Source of the DNA: Pedobacter jeongneungensis
Lineage (GTDB): Bacteria > Bacteroidota > Bacteroidia > Sphingobacteriales > Sphingobacteriaceae
Direction: 5' to 3'
Length of the DNA stretch: 64,000 bases
Assembly (NCBI RefSeq): GCF_000633455.1
Contig: NZ_AYMG01000019.1
Span: forward strand, 100,485-164,484
A model generated the notes under the pieces. The model did not search any database, had not been told where the DNA came from, and was given only the letters and a program-made list of their open reading frames with translations. Positions 1 to 7,392 of the stretch are shown here, piece by piece (the first letter of the stretch is position 1; each line of letters begins with the position of its first letter). A program made the position numbers and the translations under genes.

Positions 1-383
1 TCCCTGTTGAAGGCACAAACATGGATTTTACAACATCTAAAGCGATAGGGCAGGATTGGGATGAGGAAGAGGGCTACGATCAAACTTATGTTCTGGATAA
101 AATCTACGGTGATTTATCGCTGGCAACTAAAACAATTGAAGAAGAAAGTGGTTTAGTTTTAAGCGTATATACAACAGAACCTGTAGCACATCTTTATACC
201 TCAAAGTATCTGGATGTTAAAAATGGTAAGGGCGGAAGGGATTACGGCAGCTATGGTGCTTTTTGTGTAGAAACACAGCATCACCCCAATGCAATAAACA
301 TCCCTGAATTTCCAAGTACCATATTAAGACCAGAAGATTTGTATACGCAAACCACCATTTATAAAGTTTCATTAAATAAATAA
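1..383 (+). CDS. galM: Aldose 1-epimerase (galactose mutarotase), C-terminal part, cut by window start
   Basis: The reading frame is open to the left edge. The residues before the first in-window Met read PVEGTNMDF, matching the family's PVEGTPFDFR segment, so the gene starts upstream and the Met at base 21 is internal. The protein interconverts alpha and beta anomers of aldoses. The C-terminal signature is present: FCVETQHHPNAINIPEFPS followed by LRPEDLY. The Glu of VETQ corresponds to the catalytic base of characterised mutarotases; the catalytic His lies outside the window. Three bases separate it from the DUF1398 gene, so the two are probably co-transcribed. Confidence 0.9.
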   Translation, partial: PVEGTNMDFTTSKAIGQDWDEEEGYDQTYVLDKIYGDLSLATKTIEEESGLVLSVYTTEPVAHLYTSKYLDVKNGKGGRDYGSYGAFCVETQHHPNAINIPEFPSTILRPEDLYTQTTIYKVSLNK

Positions 384-386
384 ATT

Positions 387-782
387 ATGTTCACCATCGA
401 AAACATCCGGGCAGCAGAATCAAAAATTAAAACTGGTGCAGATTTCCCGCAGTTTATAAAAGAAATTAAGGAATTGGGTGTTAAGCGGAACGATGTTTAT
501 GTAAGCAATGGTTTATCTATCTATTTTGATGACGAAGATAATGCGCAACAGGTGAGTCCTGATGAATATCCAGCTTTAATTATCAATGAAGAATCTTCTG
601 CCGGAAAGTTGGAGCATGCTTTAAAAGTTCATCAACAAGGTGAAACAGATTATATTACTTTTTGTAAACAGGCTGCAGATGCGGGAGTGGAGAAATGGGT
701 AACCGATCTGGAAGAAATGACCTGCACTTATCTGGATACAGAAGGAAATGAACTGGTAAAAGAGAAGATACGAATAGCATAG
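387..782 (+). CDS. DUF1398-like protein of unknown function
   Basis: A 131-residue soluble protein with no signal peptide or membrane segment. The pattern of an N-terminal helix, a central YPALIINEESSAGKLEHALK segment and a C-terminal YLDTEGNELVKEKI strand fits the DUF1398 family, whose function is not established. It follows galM after three bases, so co-transcription is likely. The TAG stop lies inside the outer arm of a long palindrome that may act as the operon terminator. Family assignment is by recognition only. Confidence 0.65.
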   Translation: MFTIENIRAAESKIKTGADFPQFIKEIKELGVKRNDVYVSNGLSIYFDDEDNAQQVSPDEYPALIINEESSAGKLEHALKVHQQGETDYITFCKQAADAGVEKWVTDLEEMTCTYLDTEGNELVKEKIRIA

Positions 783-815
783 TAAAAAGGCCCGAAATTT
801 CGGGCCCTCTTACTA
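780..815. terminator. Palindrome overlapping the DUF1398 stop codon
   Basis: An 18-bp perfect palindrome (GGCCCGAAATTTCGGGCC, 789-806) sits between matching outer arms TAGTAA (780-785, containing the stop) and TTACTA (810-815). It is probably the end of the galM operon. The T-run is poor (CTCTTAC), so termination is inferred. Confidence 0.5.
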
Positions 816-840
816 TGCTATAATGAGCTATTTTAGTGGA

Positions 841-860
841 GTCAGATGTTACCATCTGAC
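841..860. repeat. Dispersed palindrome GTCAGATGTTACCATCTGAC, copy 1
   Basis: An 8-bp perfect stem with a TTAC loop. The exact reverse complement occurs at 7067-7086, so this is a dispersed hairpin rather than a one-off terminator. The rest of 861-990 is AT-rich with no gene seen. Confidence 0.7.
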
Positions 861-990
861 TTTTCCATTTTTATTGGTGACTCTTCTGATTGTTTATTTT
901 AGCGTTTTATAAATATAGCGATCAGTTGTTTTTTATCACCTAAGAGATCTTAGTACATCTGAGGTTATATTGGTGATTAATCCGCCTTAA

Positions 991-1851
991 TTAAATCCTT
1001 TCCAGAACCGTTTTAATGGCTTGTTCTACAATTTTGTTAGGCTCATTACTGAATTCGAATTTTACACGACTGGCCAAAATAGCATTTACTGAAAGTGCTT
1101 TATGTCCCAAAACTTTAGCTAAAGCGTAAATCCCTGCTGTTTCCATTTCTAAATTGGTAATGCGGTACCGGTTGCTCTGAAAACTATTAATAAGTCCGAT
1201 AAAATCAGGAACTGCATTTTTTGCCCTTACTATTCTGCCTTGTGGAGCGTAAAAACCTGGGGCTGTAACAGTAATGCCATGAACCATGTCCTTGCCAATA
1301 GTATTTAACAAACTTTCATCTGCAGCGGTTAAGTAGGGGTTGATGTTTTTTAAATGACCAAAATGTATCTTGATGTCATCCATTAAAAGTTGCTCATCGC
1401 CAGATAGTTGCTGCAGGTAATAATTCATTAAAGCATCCATTCCTAAGCCATGAGAAGAGGCTAAGATAGTGCCCATCGGGATATCAGGTTGTACAGCTCC
1501 TGATGTGCCTACCCGGATAATATTTAGTGAGGTAAGCTCTTTCTTAATTTCACGGGTTTCGAAATCGACGTTTACCAGTGCGTCCAGTTCATTAAAAACG
1601 ATATCAATGTTATCTGTACCAATACCCGTTGAAAGTACAGTAACCCTTTTTTTACCTATATAACCGGTATGGGTTATAAATTCCCGTTTACCTTTTTTAA
1701 ATTCTATCTGGTCGAAATACTTGCTCACTTCGCCAACGCGGTCCGGATCTCCAACAGTAATTACGGTATCGGCAATATCTCCGGGCAGAAGATTTAAGTG
1801 GTATATGCTGCCATCAGGATTGATGATTAAGTCGCTTTCGGATATTTTCAT
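991..1851 (-). CDS. Nucleoside phosphorylase (uridine phosphorylase-like)
   Basis: A 286-residue member of the PNP/UDP phosphorylase superfamily, which cleaves nucleosides with phosphate to base plus ribose-1-phosphate for salvage. Visible motifs are the N-terminal phosphate-binding loop VGDPDRV (about residue 33), VLSTGIGTDNIDI, VGTSGAVQPDIPMG and the ribose-binding LEMETAGIYALA near residue 235. The length fits the family although the protein is longer than E. coli Udp. Substrate (uridine or purine) cannot be read from the sequence. The ATG at 1851 places the conserved N-terminus correctly. It lies 157 bp downstream of the yigZ-like gene on the same strand, with repeat-like sequence between. 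Confidence 0.85.
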   Translation of the reverse strand: MKISESDLIINPDGSIYHLNLLPGDIADTVITVGDPDRVGEVSKYFDQIEFKKGKREFITHTGYIGKKRVTVLSTGIGTDNIDIVFNELDALVNVDFETREIKKELTSLNIIRVGTSGAVQPDIPMGTILASSHGLGMDALMNYYLQQLSGDEQLLMDDIKIHFGHLKNINPYLTAADESLLNTIGKDMVHGITVTAPGFYAPQGRIVRAKNAVPDFIGLINSFQSNRYRITNLEMETAGIYALAKVLGHKALSVNAILASRVKFEFSNEPNKIVEQAIKTVLERI

Positions 1852-2008
1852 ATTTGGTTTGTTTTTGCCTGCAGATCTCGCTCGTAAAAACAGATTTATC
1901 TGTGTTGATCCTTTTTATCTGTGGTTATTAAAATAAGTTCTAGTCCCTTTTTACATTTTTTTGTTCCCGCAGATTTCACTGATCAACGCAGACCTGCATC
2001 TGTAGTTA
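1852..2008. repeat. Decayed dispersed repeat in gap
   Basis: The gap holds two related stretches, CAGATTTATCTGTGTTGATC (from 1891) and CAGATTTCACTGATCAACGC (from 1971), separated by T-rich DNA. This is typical of degenerate non-coding intergenic repeats in this group. No gene is seen. Confidence 0.4.
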
Positions 2009-2623
2009 TTAAATGGTGTGGAGATATTTTAGTTTAACATCTTCAATTTTATCAAATTTACTTAAAACCTGGTTGAGTTGCGATTTTCTTACCTCAAATT
2101 TTAAGATACAATTGATGTCAAACTCCTGTGCTAAAATCTGTAAATTTTCCTCTTTGCTCAATTTCATTACATCATTCATCTGCAGGTATTCGAAATGGGC
2201 TTCATACACATCATTAACCGTTTTGCTAATAATTTTTGAAGCGTTAATGGCTTCTATACTAGCGTTTTTGTAGGCGTTAATTAAACCTGGAACGCCCAAT
2301 AAAGTGCCCCCAAAATACCGTACAACTACAATTAATATATTGGTAATGTCTTCTGATAATAAGCAGTTCAGGATTGGCCTGCCTGCGGTACCAGAAGGTT
2401 CACCATCATCATTTACCCTAAAAACAGAACGATTAGGCGTTAAACGATATGCATAACAGAAATGATTGGCCTTTGCATTTGCAACCCGCAGGTTCATAAT
2501 AATTGGCTTTACTTCTTCTTCACTGCGGATTGGGTAGGCATAAGCGATAAATTTGCTGCCTTTATCACGAAATATACCTTCTGAAGCATTTTCGATGGTT
2601 TTATACGAATCATCGAACAGCAT
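2009..2623 (-). CDS. YigZ/IMPACT family protein
   Basis: A 204-residue protein of the YigZ/IMPACT family (UPF0029 domain plus C-terminal DUF1949-type domain). Motifs seen include FIAYAYPIRSEEE near the N-terminus, NDDGEPSGTAGRPIL (about 73-87) and VVRYFGGTLLGVPGLINAY (about 98-116). The eukaryotic relative IMPACT modulates the GCN2 translational stress pathway; the bacterial role is not settled. Its start overlaps the end of the EamA gene by 14 bp, so it is the third gene of a ribD-EamA-yigZ operon. Confidence 0.88.
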   Translation of the reverse strand: MLFDDSYKTIENASEGIFRDKGSKFIAYAYPIRSEEEVKPIIMNLRVANAKANHFCYAYRLTPNRSVFRVNDDGEPSGTAGRPILNCLLSEDITNILIVVVRYFGGTLLGVPGLINAYKNASIEAINASKIISKTVNDVYEAHFEYLQMNDVMKLSKEENLQILAQEFDINCILKFEVRKSQLNQVLSKFDKIEDVKLKYLHTI

Positions 2624-3476
2624 TTTGCGATAGGGTTATAAAGATAACAGCTGCGATAGCCAAAACTATTCCTGCATAATTGAGTTTACTTAACTTTTCT
2701 TTAAAAGCAATTACGCCTATCAGGGTTCCAACAATAATAACGCCTAAATTCATAGCGGCAAATACCGTAGATGGATTTTCTGCCAGTGCCTTATGTGCTT
2801 TCATGTAGAAGAGTATGTTCCCGAAATTAAAGAGACCTAAAATTAGTCCGCAAACAACATTAACCAATTGTAATTTTATTTTGCCTGAAATGACCATAGT
2901 GATTACAATTAGCAGCGATACAATGAACGAAAGGCAGAAAACGGTAAAAAGTGAGGTGGTGTAAGGAAGTTCTTTGTACAGGGCAATCTGTTTGAAAAGT
3001 ACATCGATTACGCCGAAGCCAACAAAAACCATTATAGGATATAATAAATTCCCTTTGCCCTCTTTTTGATCTGATTTACGAAGAAAGGTTAAGATAATGG
3101 CTACAAAACCGATTGCTAAACCAATGATTTTATAATCGTTAAAATCTTCTTTAAAAATAAAATATGCTGCCAGTATGGGAATAAACAGTGACAAACGTTG
3201 TGCTATATCTGTTTTAACAATCCCCAGATTTTTAACAGATGCGGCCAGAAATAAGAATATTGACGGCAATAGTACCGCCAAAGCGATGTAGATTGGCCAT
3301 GGGGCACTATGGATAACCAGTTTTATTTCTGGTTTAAAGAAAAGAAAACATAAAGTTAATGCAGCGAGGTAATTTACGGTAACGGCCTGGATGATGCTGA
3401 TCTGGTACCGTTTGGCAAGCTTTAATAAAATAGCAACTGTAACACTACAGCAGATGCTTAAGATAATGTAAATCAT
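2610..3476 (-). CDS. EamA/DMT-type membrane transporter
   Basis: A 288-residue, very hydrophobic protein with about ten predicted membrane segments arranged as two repeats, as in the drug/metabolite transporter superfamily. The second half ends with the EamA-like segment AAMNLGVIIVGTLIGVIAFKEKLSKLNYAG. Substrate is unknown. It overlaps ribD by 4 bp upstream and yigZ by 14 bp downstream, indicating translational coupling. A link to riboflavin export or uptake is possible only from context. Confidence 0.8.
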   Translation of the reverse strand: MIYIILSICCSVTVAILLKLAKRYQISIIQAVTVNYLAALTLCFLFFKPEIKLVIHSAPWPIYIALAVLLPSIFLFLAASVKNLGIVKTDIAQRLSLFIPILAAYFIFKEDFNDYKIIGLAIGFVAIILTFLRKSDQKEGKGNLLYPIMVFVGFGVIDVLFKQIALYKELPYTTSLFTVFCLSFIVSLLIVITMVISGKIKLQLVNVVCGLILGLFNFGNILFYMKAHKALAENPSTVFAAMNLGVIIVGTLIGVIAFKEKLSKLNYAGIVLAIAAVIFITLSQNAVR

Positions 3477-4528
3477 TTATTTATGTCGTTTATATAGATA
3501 GAGAGTTTATCATTTTCAACCTGGATATGTTCCTTCAGGTTTCCATTTATGGTGGGTGAAGGAACGCCATCCGTCCAGCTGTTTGATGAGGTGAAGATAC
3601 GGGCTTCATCCCAAAGATTAGCAGATAAAAACTGATTTAATATATTCGCTCCACCTTCGATAATTACCGATTGTATATCCATTAAATAAAGCTGGAAAGC
3701 AATCTTTTGCGCCAGGTAAAAATGCATGTCTTCCATTTGGATGTAATGGATATGATCTGCAACATCCGTTTTAACCTCATTGAAAATGATGGTTTTCGCT
3801 TCATTATTAAAGATATGATTGGATTGCGGAACCTGGAGGTGTTTATCAATCACCAAGCGGATGGGGTTTTTGCCTGGCCATTCTCGTGACGTTAACTGTG
3901 GATTGTCCATTATGGCGGTCTGTTTGCCAATCAAGATGGCATCTTCTTCAGTACGCCACTGATGCGCCAATCGTTTGGCCAAAGCGCCGCTGATCCACTT
4001 TTGATGACCATCTTTTGTTGCAAAATAACCATTGGCTGTTTCTGCCCATTTTAAAATGATGTAAGGCCTTTGCTGTTGTATCCTAGTGAAAAATCTTCTG
4101 TTAAGGTAACGGCATTCTTCATCTAAAATGCCGCTTATAACTTTAATACCAGCATTTTTAAGTTTTTCGATGCCTTTGCCATCAACGCTAGAAAAAGGAT
4201 CTCTATTACCGATCACCACTTTTTTGATCTGGTGTTTTACAAAAAGATCTGCACATGGAGGAGTTTTGCCGAAATGTGCACAAGGCTCAAGACTAACATA
4301 AGCAGTGGCCTGCTTGAGTAGGTTTTCAGCTTCGTCTCCATACTGATCGAATACCGCTTTTATTGCGTTTGGTTCTGCATGTGCTTTTCCGTATTGCTGG
4401 TGATAACCTTCGCCAATAATTTTATCATTCAGTACGATTACACAGCCTACCATTGGGTTCGGACTTACGTTGCCCATACCTAAGGCGGCTAGTTCCAAAC
4501 AGCGTTTTATAAAGAATTCATCGCTCAT
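3473..4528 (-). CDS. ribD: Bifunctional riboflavin biosynthesis protein RibD
   Basis: A 351-residue protein with an N-terminal deaminase domain (1 to about 145) and a C-terminal reductase domain. It carries out two successive riboflavin pathway steps: deamination of the pyrimidine intermediate, then NADPH-dependent reduction of the ribosyl chain. The zinc site is visible as HAEPNAI (His and catalytic Glu, about residue 50) and PCAHFGKTPPCADL (two Cys, about 83-96). The reductase half contains LKWAETANGYFA, DAILIGKQTAIMDNPQLTSR and VIIEGGANILNQFL. First gene of a probable three-gene operon. Confidence 0.95.
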   Translation of the reverse strand: MSDEFFIKRCLELAALGMGNVSPNPMVGCVIVLNDKIIGEGYHQQYGKAHAEPNAIKAVFDQYGDEAENLLKQATAYVSLEPCAHFGKTPPCADLFVKHQIKKVVIGNRDPFSSVDGKGIEKLKNAGIKVISGILDEECRYLNRRFFTRIQQQRPYIILKWAETANGYFATKDGHQKWISGALAKRLAHQWRTEEDAILIGKQTAIMDNPQLTSREWPGKNPIRLVIDKHLQVPQSNHIFNNEAKTIIFNEVKTDVADHIHYIQMEDMHFYLAQKIAFQLYLMDIQSVIIEGGANILNQFLSANLWDEARIFTSSNSWTDGVPSPTINGNLKEHIQVENDKLSIYINDINK

Positions 4529-4574
4529 TAGGGCAAAAGTAGTAAAAAAAGAGTCATAGGCTTATCAAAACAGA

Positions 4575-4603
4575 TTTGTTATCATCTCAAATAAGTAATT
4601 TTG
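4575..4603 (+). promoter_or_regulatory. Bacteroidota-type promoter of prmC, probably giving a leaderless mRNA
   Basis: TTTG at 4575-4578, 17 bp, then TAATTTTG at 4596-4603, matching the Bacteroidota primary-sigma pattern TTTG / TAnnTTTG. The prmC ATG at 4610 starts 6 bp after the -7 box, so transcription would begin at or next to the start codon. Confidence 0.6.
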
Positions 4604-4609
4604 CTTTAC

Positions 4610-5479
4610 ATGAACATAGGAGCGCTCGAAGAGCATTATAAATTGGAACTTGCACCTTTATACGAAAGCGATGAGGCGAAAACATTATTTAGCCTGGCTG
4701 CTGAACAGGTTTTAGCTTTGTCTCCCGGTATATTAATGATCCAGAAAGATGCAGATGTCAGTTTCATTAATATGCAGAAATTTTTGAGCATTCTTAACGA
4801 TTTGCAGATCGGAAAACCCATTCAGCATATTTTAGAAGAAGCTCATTTTTATGGTCTGGTTTTTAAAGTTAACGAAAATGTATTGATACCAAGACCTGAA
4901 ACAGAGGAATTGGTTGAATGGATAATCTCAGTTTGCAGTTCACAGTTTTCAGTTAACAGTTTTGCCCCCCCGAAAAAGCTGAGTCTACTAGATATCGGAA
5001 CCGGCTCCGGTTGTATACCAATCACCCTTAAAAAACACCTACCGAACATCCGGGTAGCTACATTAGATGTGTCTGCTGATGCTATCGCAGTTGCAAAACA
5101 AAATGCCCGGCAAATTGGTGTAGATATCAATTTTATTAACGCAGATATTTTAACATTTCAATCTGAAGAAAAATTTGATATCATCGTAAGTAATCCGCCA
5201 TATATCAGGTATTTAGAAAAAATTGAAATGCATAATAACGTACTTTTACACGAACCCCATTTGGCTTTGTTTGTAAGTGACGAAAACCCATTGATTTTTT
5301 ATAAAGCAATCGCTGATTTTGCTAAAACCAATTTAAAGTCAAATGGACAGCTTTTCTTTGAGATTAATGAACATTTAGGTAAAGAAACAGTTGATATGTT
5401 AAACGATAAAGGTTTTATTAATATTGAGTTAAGAAAGGATATGCAGGGAAAGGATAGGATGGTGAGAGCGGAGATATGA
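4610..5479 (+). CDS. prmC: Release factor glutamine methyltransferase PrmC (HemK)
   Basis: A 289-residue protein that N5-methylates the GGQ glutamine of peptide release factors using SAM. It has an N-terminal helical domain ending in VLIPRPETEELVEWI, a SAM-binding motif LDIGTGSGCIPI and the catalytic NPPY motif (IIVSNPPYIRYLEK). An in-frame TTG nine bases upstream overlaps the -7 box, so the ATG at 4610 is chosen. Oddity: between the two domains the linker (VCSSQFSVNSFAPPKK) is encoded by repeat-like DNA of which 16 nt recur exactly at 61863-61878, followed by a run of seven C (4965-4971). The frame is intact. Confidence 0.93.
   Translation: MNIGALEEHYKLELAPLYESDEAKTLFSLAAEQVLALSPGILMIQKDADVSFINMQKFLSILNDLQIGKPIQHILEEAHFYGLVFKVNENVLIPRPETEELVEWIISVCSSQFSVNSFAPPKKLSLLDIGTGSGCIPITLKKHLPNIRVATLDVSADAIAVAKQNARQIGVDINFINADILTFQSEEKFDIIVSNPPYIRYLEKIEMHNNVLLHEPHLALFVSDENPLIFYKAIADFAKTNLKSNGQLFFEINEHLGKETVDMLNDKGFINIELRKDMQGKDRMVRAEI
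4930..4964 (+). repeat. Dispersed repeat fragment embedded in prmC
   Basis: Low-complexity CAGTT-rich stretch. TTTTCAGTTAACAGTT at 4946-4961 is identical to non-coding 61863-61878, and CAACTGAAAAC near 60619 is a relative in reverse orientation. It encodes the interdomain linker of PrmC. Confidence 0.55.
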
Positions 5480-5669
5480 TGAAGAATAGTCGGAAGTCAG
5501 AGGTCCGAAAGTCTGAAGATATGATGCGAATGAGGACACACTAAATCCAACTTTGTGTCTTCGTGCCTTTTTGGTAAAAAAAATGGCCACAGATGCTTGG
5601 AAAACATGGAAAATTATCGCTTTGGGTAGGCACCTTAACCATTAACCATGATCTAAAAACCATCAACAA
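5480..5669. repeat. Decayed dispersed repeats between prmC and xerD
   Basis: GTCAGAGGTCCGAAAGTC (from 5494) resembles, in inverse orientation, CTTTCGGACATCTGACTCC at about 19571-19589. TTGTGTCTTCGTGCCTTTTT (from 5553) resembles the inverse of ACCACAAAGGCACAAAG near 19516. The same two repeat families recur together at both places. Confidence 0.5.
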
Positions 5670-6569
5670 CTAAGCCCTCGGATGAAATTGCGTAATTACC
5701 TCTCTCAAATAATCTCTATCAATGTGTGTATAAATTTCTGTGGTGGTAATGCTCGAATGGCCCAGCATCTCCTGAACTGCGCGCAAATCGGCGCCGCCCT
5801 CAATTAAATGCGTAGCAAAAGAATGCCTAAAAGTATGCGGACTAATCGTTTTCTTTAATCCGGTGGCTAACGCGAGGCTTTTAATCAGGTTAAAAATAGA
5901 AATCCGTGAGAGCTTAGCCCCAAAGCGGTTTAGGAATATAAAATCCTCGTTTCCTTTTTTAATGTTTGCATGCACCCTAACTTCGTTAATGTAAATGTCA
6001 AGCAGTTTTAAGGCTACACCTCCAATGGGTACCAAACGCTCTTTATTTCCCTTTCCAATTACTTTGATAAATTCGATCTGAGGAAATAAGCTGGAGATTC
6101 TGAGTTCTGTTAACTCGGTAACACGTAAGCCACAGCCATACAATACTTCCATAATGGCCTTGTTGCGCATCCCTTCTGGTTTTGAAGCATCTATTGCAGC
6201 AATCAGCTCATTAATTTCGTGGATATTAAGCGTGTCAGGTAATTTTCGACTCAGTTTGGGTGCTTCCAATAATGCGGTAGGATCATTACTGATTACATCT
6301 TCAAGCAATAAGTAGGAGAAAAAAGCTTTCAGTCCCGATATTACCCTGGCCTGTGTACTTGCCAGCATGCCCAGTTCATTTAACCATGAAATGAAAGATT
6401 TTAAGTTAGTTATGGTTATGTCTGTCAGTTTTGGCTCTTCATTTAAGGATTGAAAATACTGTGTCAATTTGCCAATATCGTTTAGATAAGCTTCAACAGA
6501 ATTACCGGATAATGACCGCTCCAGCTTTAAATACGACTTAAACCCTTTAATATATGATGGCCAAAGCAT
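5670..6569 (-). CDS. xerD: Site-specific tyrosine recombinase XerD
   Basis: A 299-residue tyrosine recombinase, the family that resolves chromosome dimers at dif with FtsK. The N-terminal SAM-like domain covers residues 1 to about 100 and the catalytic domain follows. Catalytic residues are visible: Arg in CGLRVTEL, His and Arg in SPHTFRHSFATHL, His in EMLGHSS and the nucleophile Tyr in TTTEIYTHID. The length is typical of XerC/XerD. It is divergent from aroQ. The downstream gap (5480-5669) contains repeat-like DNA, so it is probably a monocistronic housekeeping recombinase rather than an element integrase. Confidence 0.9.
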   Translation of the reverse strand: MLWPSYIKGFKSYLKLERSLSGNSVEAYLNDIGKLTQYFQSLNEEPKLTDITITNLKSFISWLNELGMLASTQARVISGLKAFFSYLLLEDVISNDPTALLEAPKLSRKLPDTLNIHEINELIAAIDASKPEGMRNKAIMEVLYGCGLRVTELTELRISSLFPQIEFIKVIGKGNKERLVPIGGVALKLLDIYINEVRVHANIKKGNEDFIFLNRFGAKLSRISIFNLIKSLALATGLKKTISPHTFRHSFATHLIEGGADLRAVQEMLGHSSITTTEIYTHIDRDYLREVITQFHPRA

Positions 6570-6599
6570 GCTTTTATATGAGATTTTTTATAACATTGC

Positions 6600-6626
6600 A
6601 ACGTTACAACATTTAACGTTACAACA
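6600..6626. promoter_or_regulatory. Tandem AACGTTACAACA repeat between xerD and aroQ
   Basis: Two identical 12-mers AACGTTACAACA at 6600-6611 and 6615-6626, a 15-bp period, end 4 bp before the aroQ ATG in the divergent xerD/aroQ region. Candidate regulator site or slipped-strand duplication; no binding protein is known from the sequence. Confidence 0.4.
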
Positions 6627-6630
6627 GACA

Positions 6631-7047
6631 ATGAAAATACAAATTATTAACGGGCCAAACTTAAACTTATTGGGTGTTCGTGAGCCATCTATCTACGGAA
6701 ATACCAGCATTGAAGATTATATTAAAGAATTAAAATCAGTTTATCCGGAAATCGAAATTGAATACTACCAAAGTAATGTGGAGGGTGAAATTATTAATAA
6801 ATTGCATGAAGTGGGTTTCAGTTATGATGGTGTAGTGCTTAACGCTGGTGGTTATACGCATACGTCTGTGGCCATTGCAGATGCTATTGCTGCTATTAAA
6901 ACGCCTGTTGTTGAAGTTCATATTTCGAATATCTATGCCCGTGAAGAATACCGCCACGTTTCGTTGACGGGGAAAAATTGTCAGGGTGTTTTAACAGGGT
7001 TTGGAATGAAAGGTTACCGTTTGGCGATCGAAAGTTTATTGGTTTAA
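6631..7047 (+). CDS. aroQ: Type II 3-dehydroquinate dehydratase AroQ
   Basis: A 138-residue enzyme of the shikimate pathway that dehydrates 3-dehydroquinate to 3-dehydroshikimate. The start is the ATG at 6631, which gives the canonical N-terminus MKIQIINGPNLNLLGVREP; an upstream in-frame ATG at 6568 would add 21 non-conserved residues and overlap the xerD start. The catalytic Tyr lies in SIYGNTS, and LNAGGYTHTSVAIADAI and EVHISNIYAREEYRHVS supply the substrate and catalytic His residues. The length is normal. It probably forms the family dodecamer. Confidence 0.95.
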   Translation: MKIQIINGPNLNLLGVREPSIYGNTSIEDYIKELKSVYPEIEIEYYQSNVEGEIINKLHEVGFSYDGVVLNAGGYTHTSVAIADAIAAIKTPVVEVHISNIYAREEYRHVSLTGKNCQGVLTGFGMKGYRLAIESLLV

Positions 7048-7392
7048 TCTATTCTGATATTAAACTGTCAGATGGTAACATCTGACAGCACTCAAAATTT
7101 TAGTTTACAGGTGATCGTCATTGCGAAGCCAATTTTTCATGGGCTGAAGCAATCTTTGTAGCATGGCTTTCAAGTATGAAAGATTACTTCCCCAAAAAGT
7201 CGGGGCAGGCTATCATACCTTCTCGCAATGATGAACTTTCCTATTGAATCTGTTAGTATTTGCTAAGCGAAATGGAGAAATCTATAGGGTATGTTAAAAG
7301 ATTTATCCACTGGGGTCGAAATGACGATTCGACTATACCTGTTACCATCATTCCTTTTTTAAAAAAAATAATCTGTGGAAATGACGAAACCC
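7048..7392. repeat. Gap with dispersed palindromes and REP-like inverted repeat
   Basis: CTGTCAGATGGTAACATCTGACAG at 7065-7088 has a core that is the reverse complement of 841-860. A longer element opens with CGTCATTGCGAAG (about 7108) and closes with CTTCTCGCAATGATG (about 7220-7234), giving inverted ends around 100 bp of spacer. A third piece (about 7265-7345) with GAAATGGAGAAATCTATAGG and GGGGTCGAAATGACG resembles another dispersed family also seen near 25130-25250. No gene is seen. Confidence 0.55.

Noticed and set aside
4965..4971. Frameshift in prmC at the C7 tract
   Set aside because: The frame is continuous through all catalytic motifs; only slippage potential remains.
5670..6569. 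XerD-like gene as an integrase of a genomic island
   Set aside because: Full XerD-like sequence among housekeeping genes, no attachment repeats or island genes around it.
6568..6630. N-terminal extension of AroQ from the upstream ATG
   Set aside because: Would precede the universally conserved MKIQIINGPN start and run through the tandem repeat.
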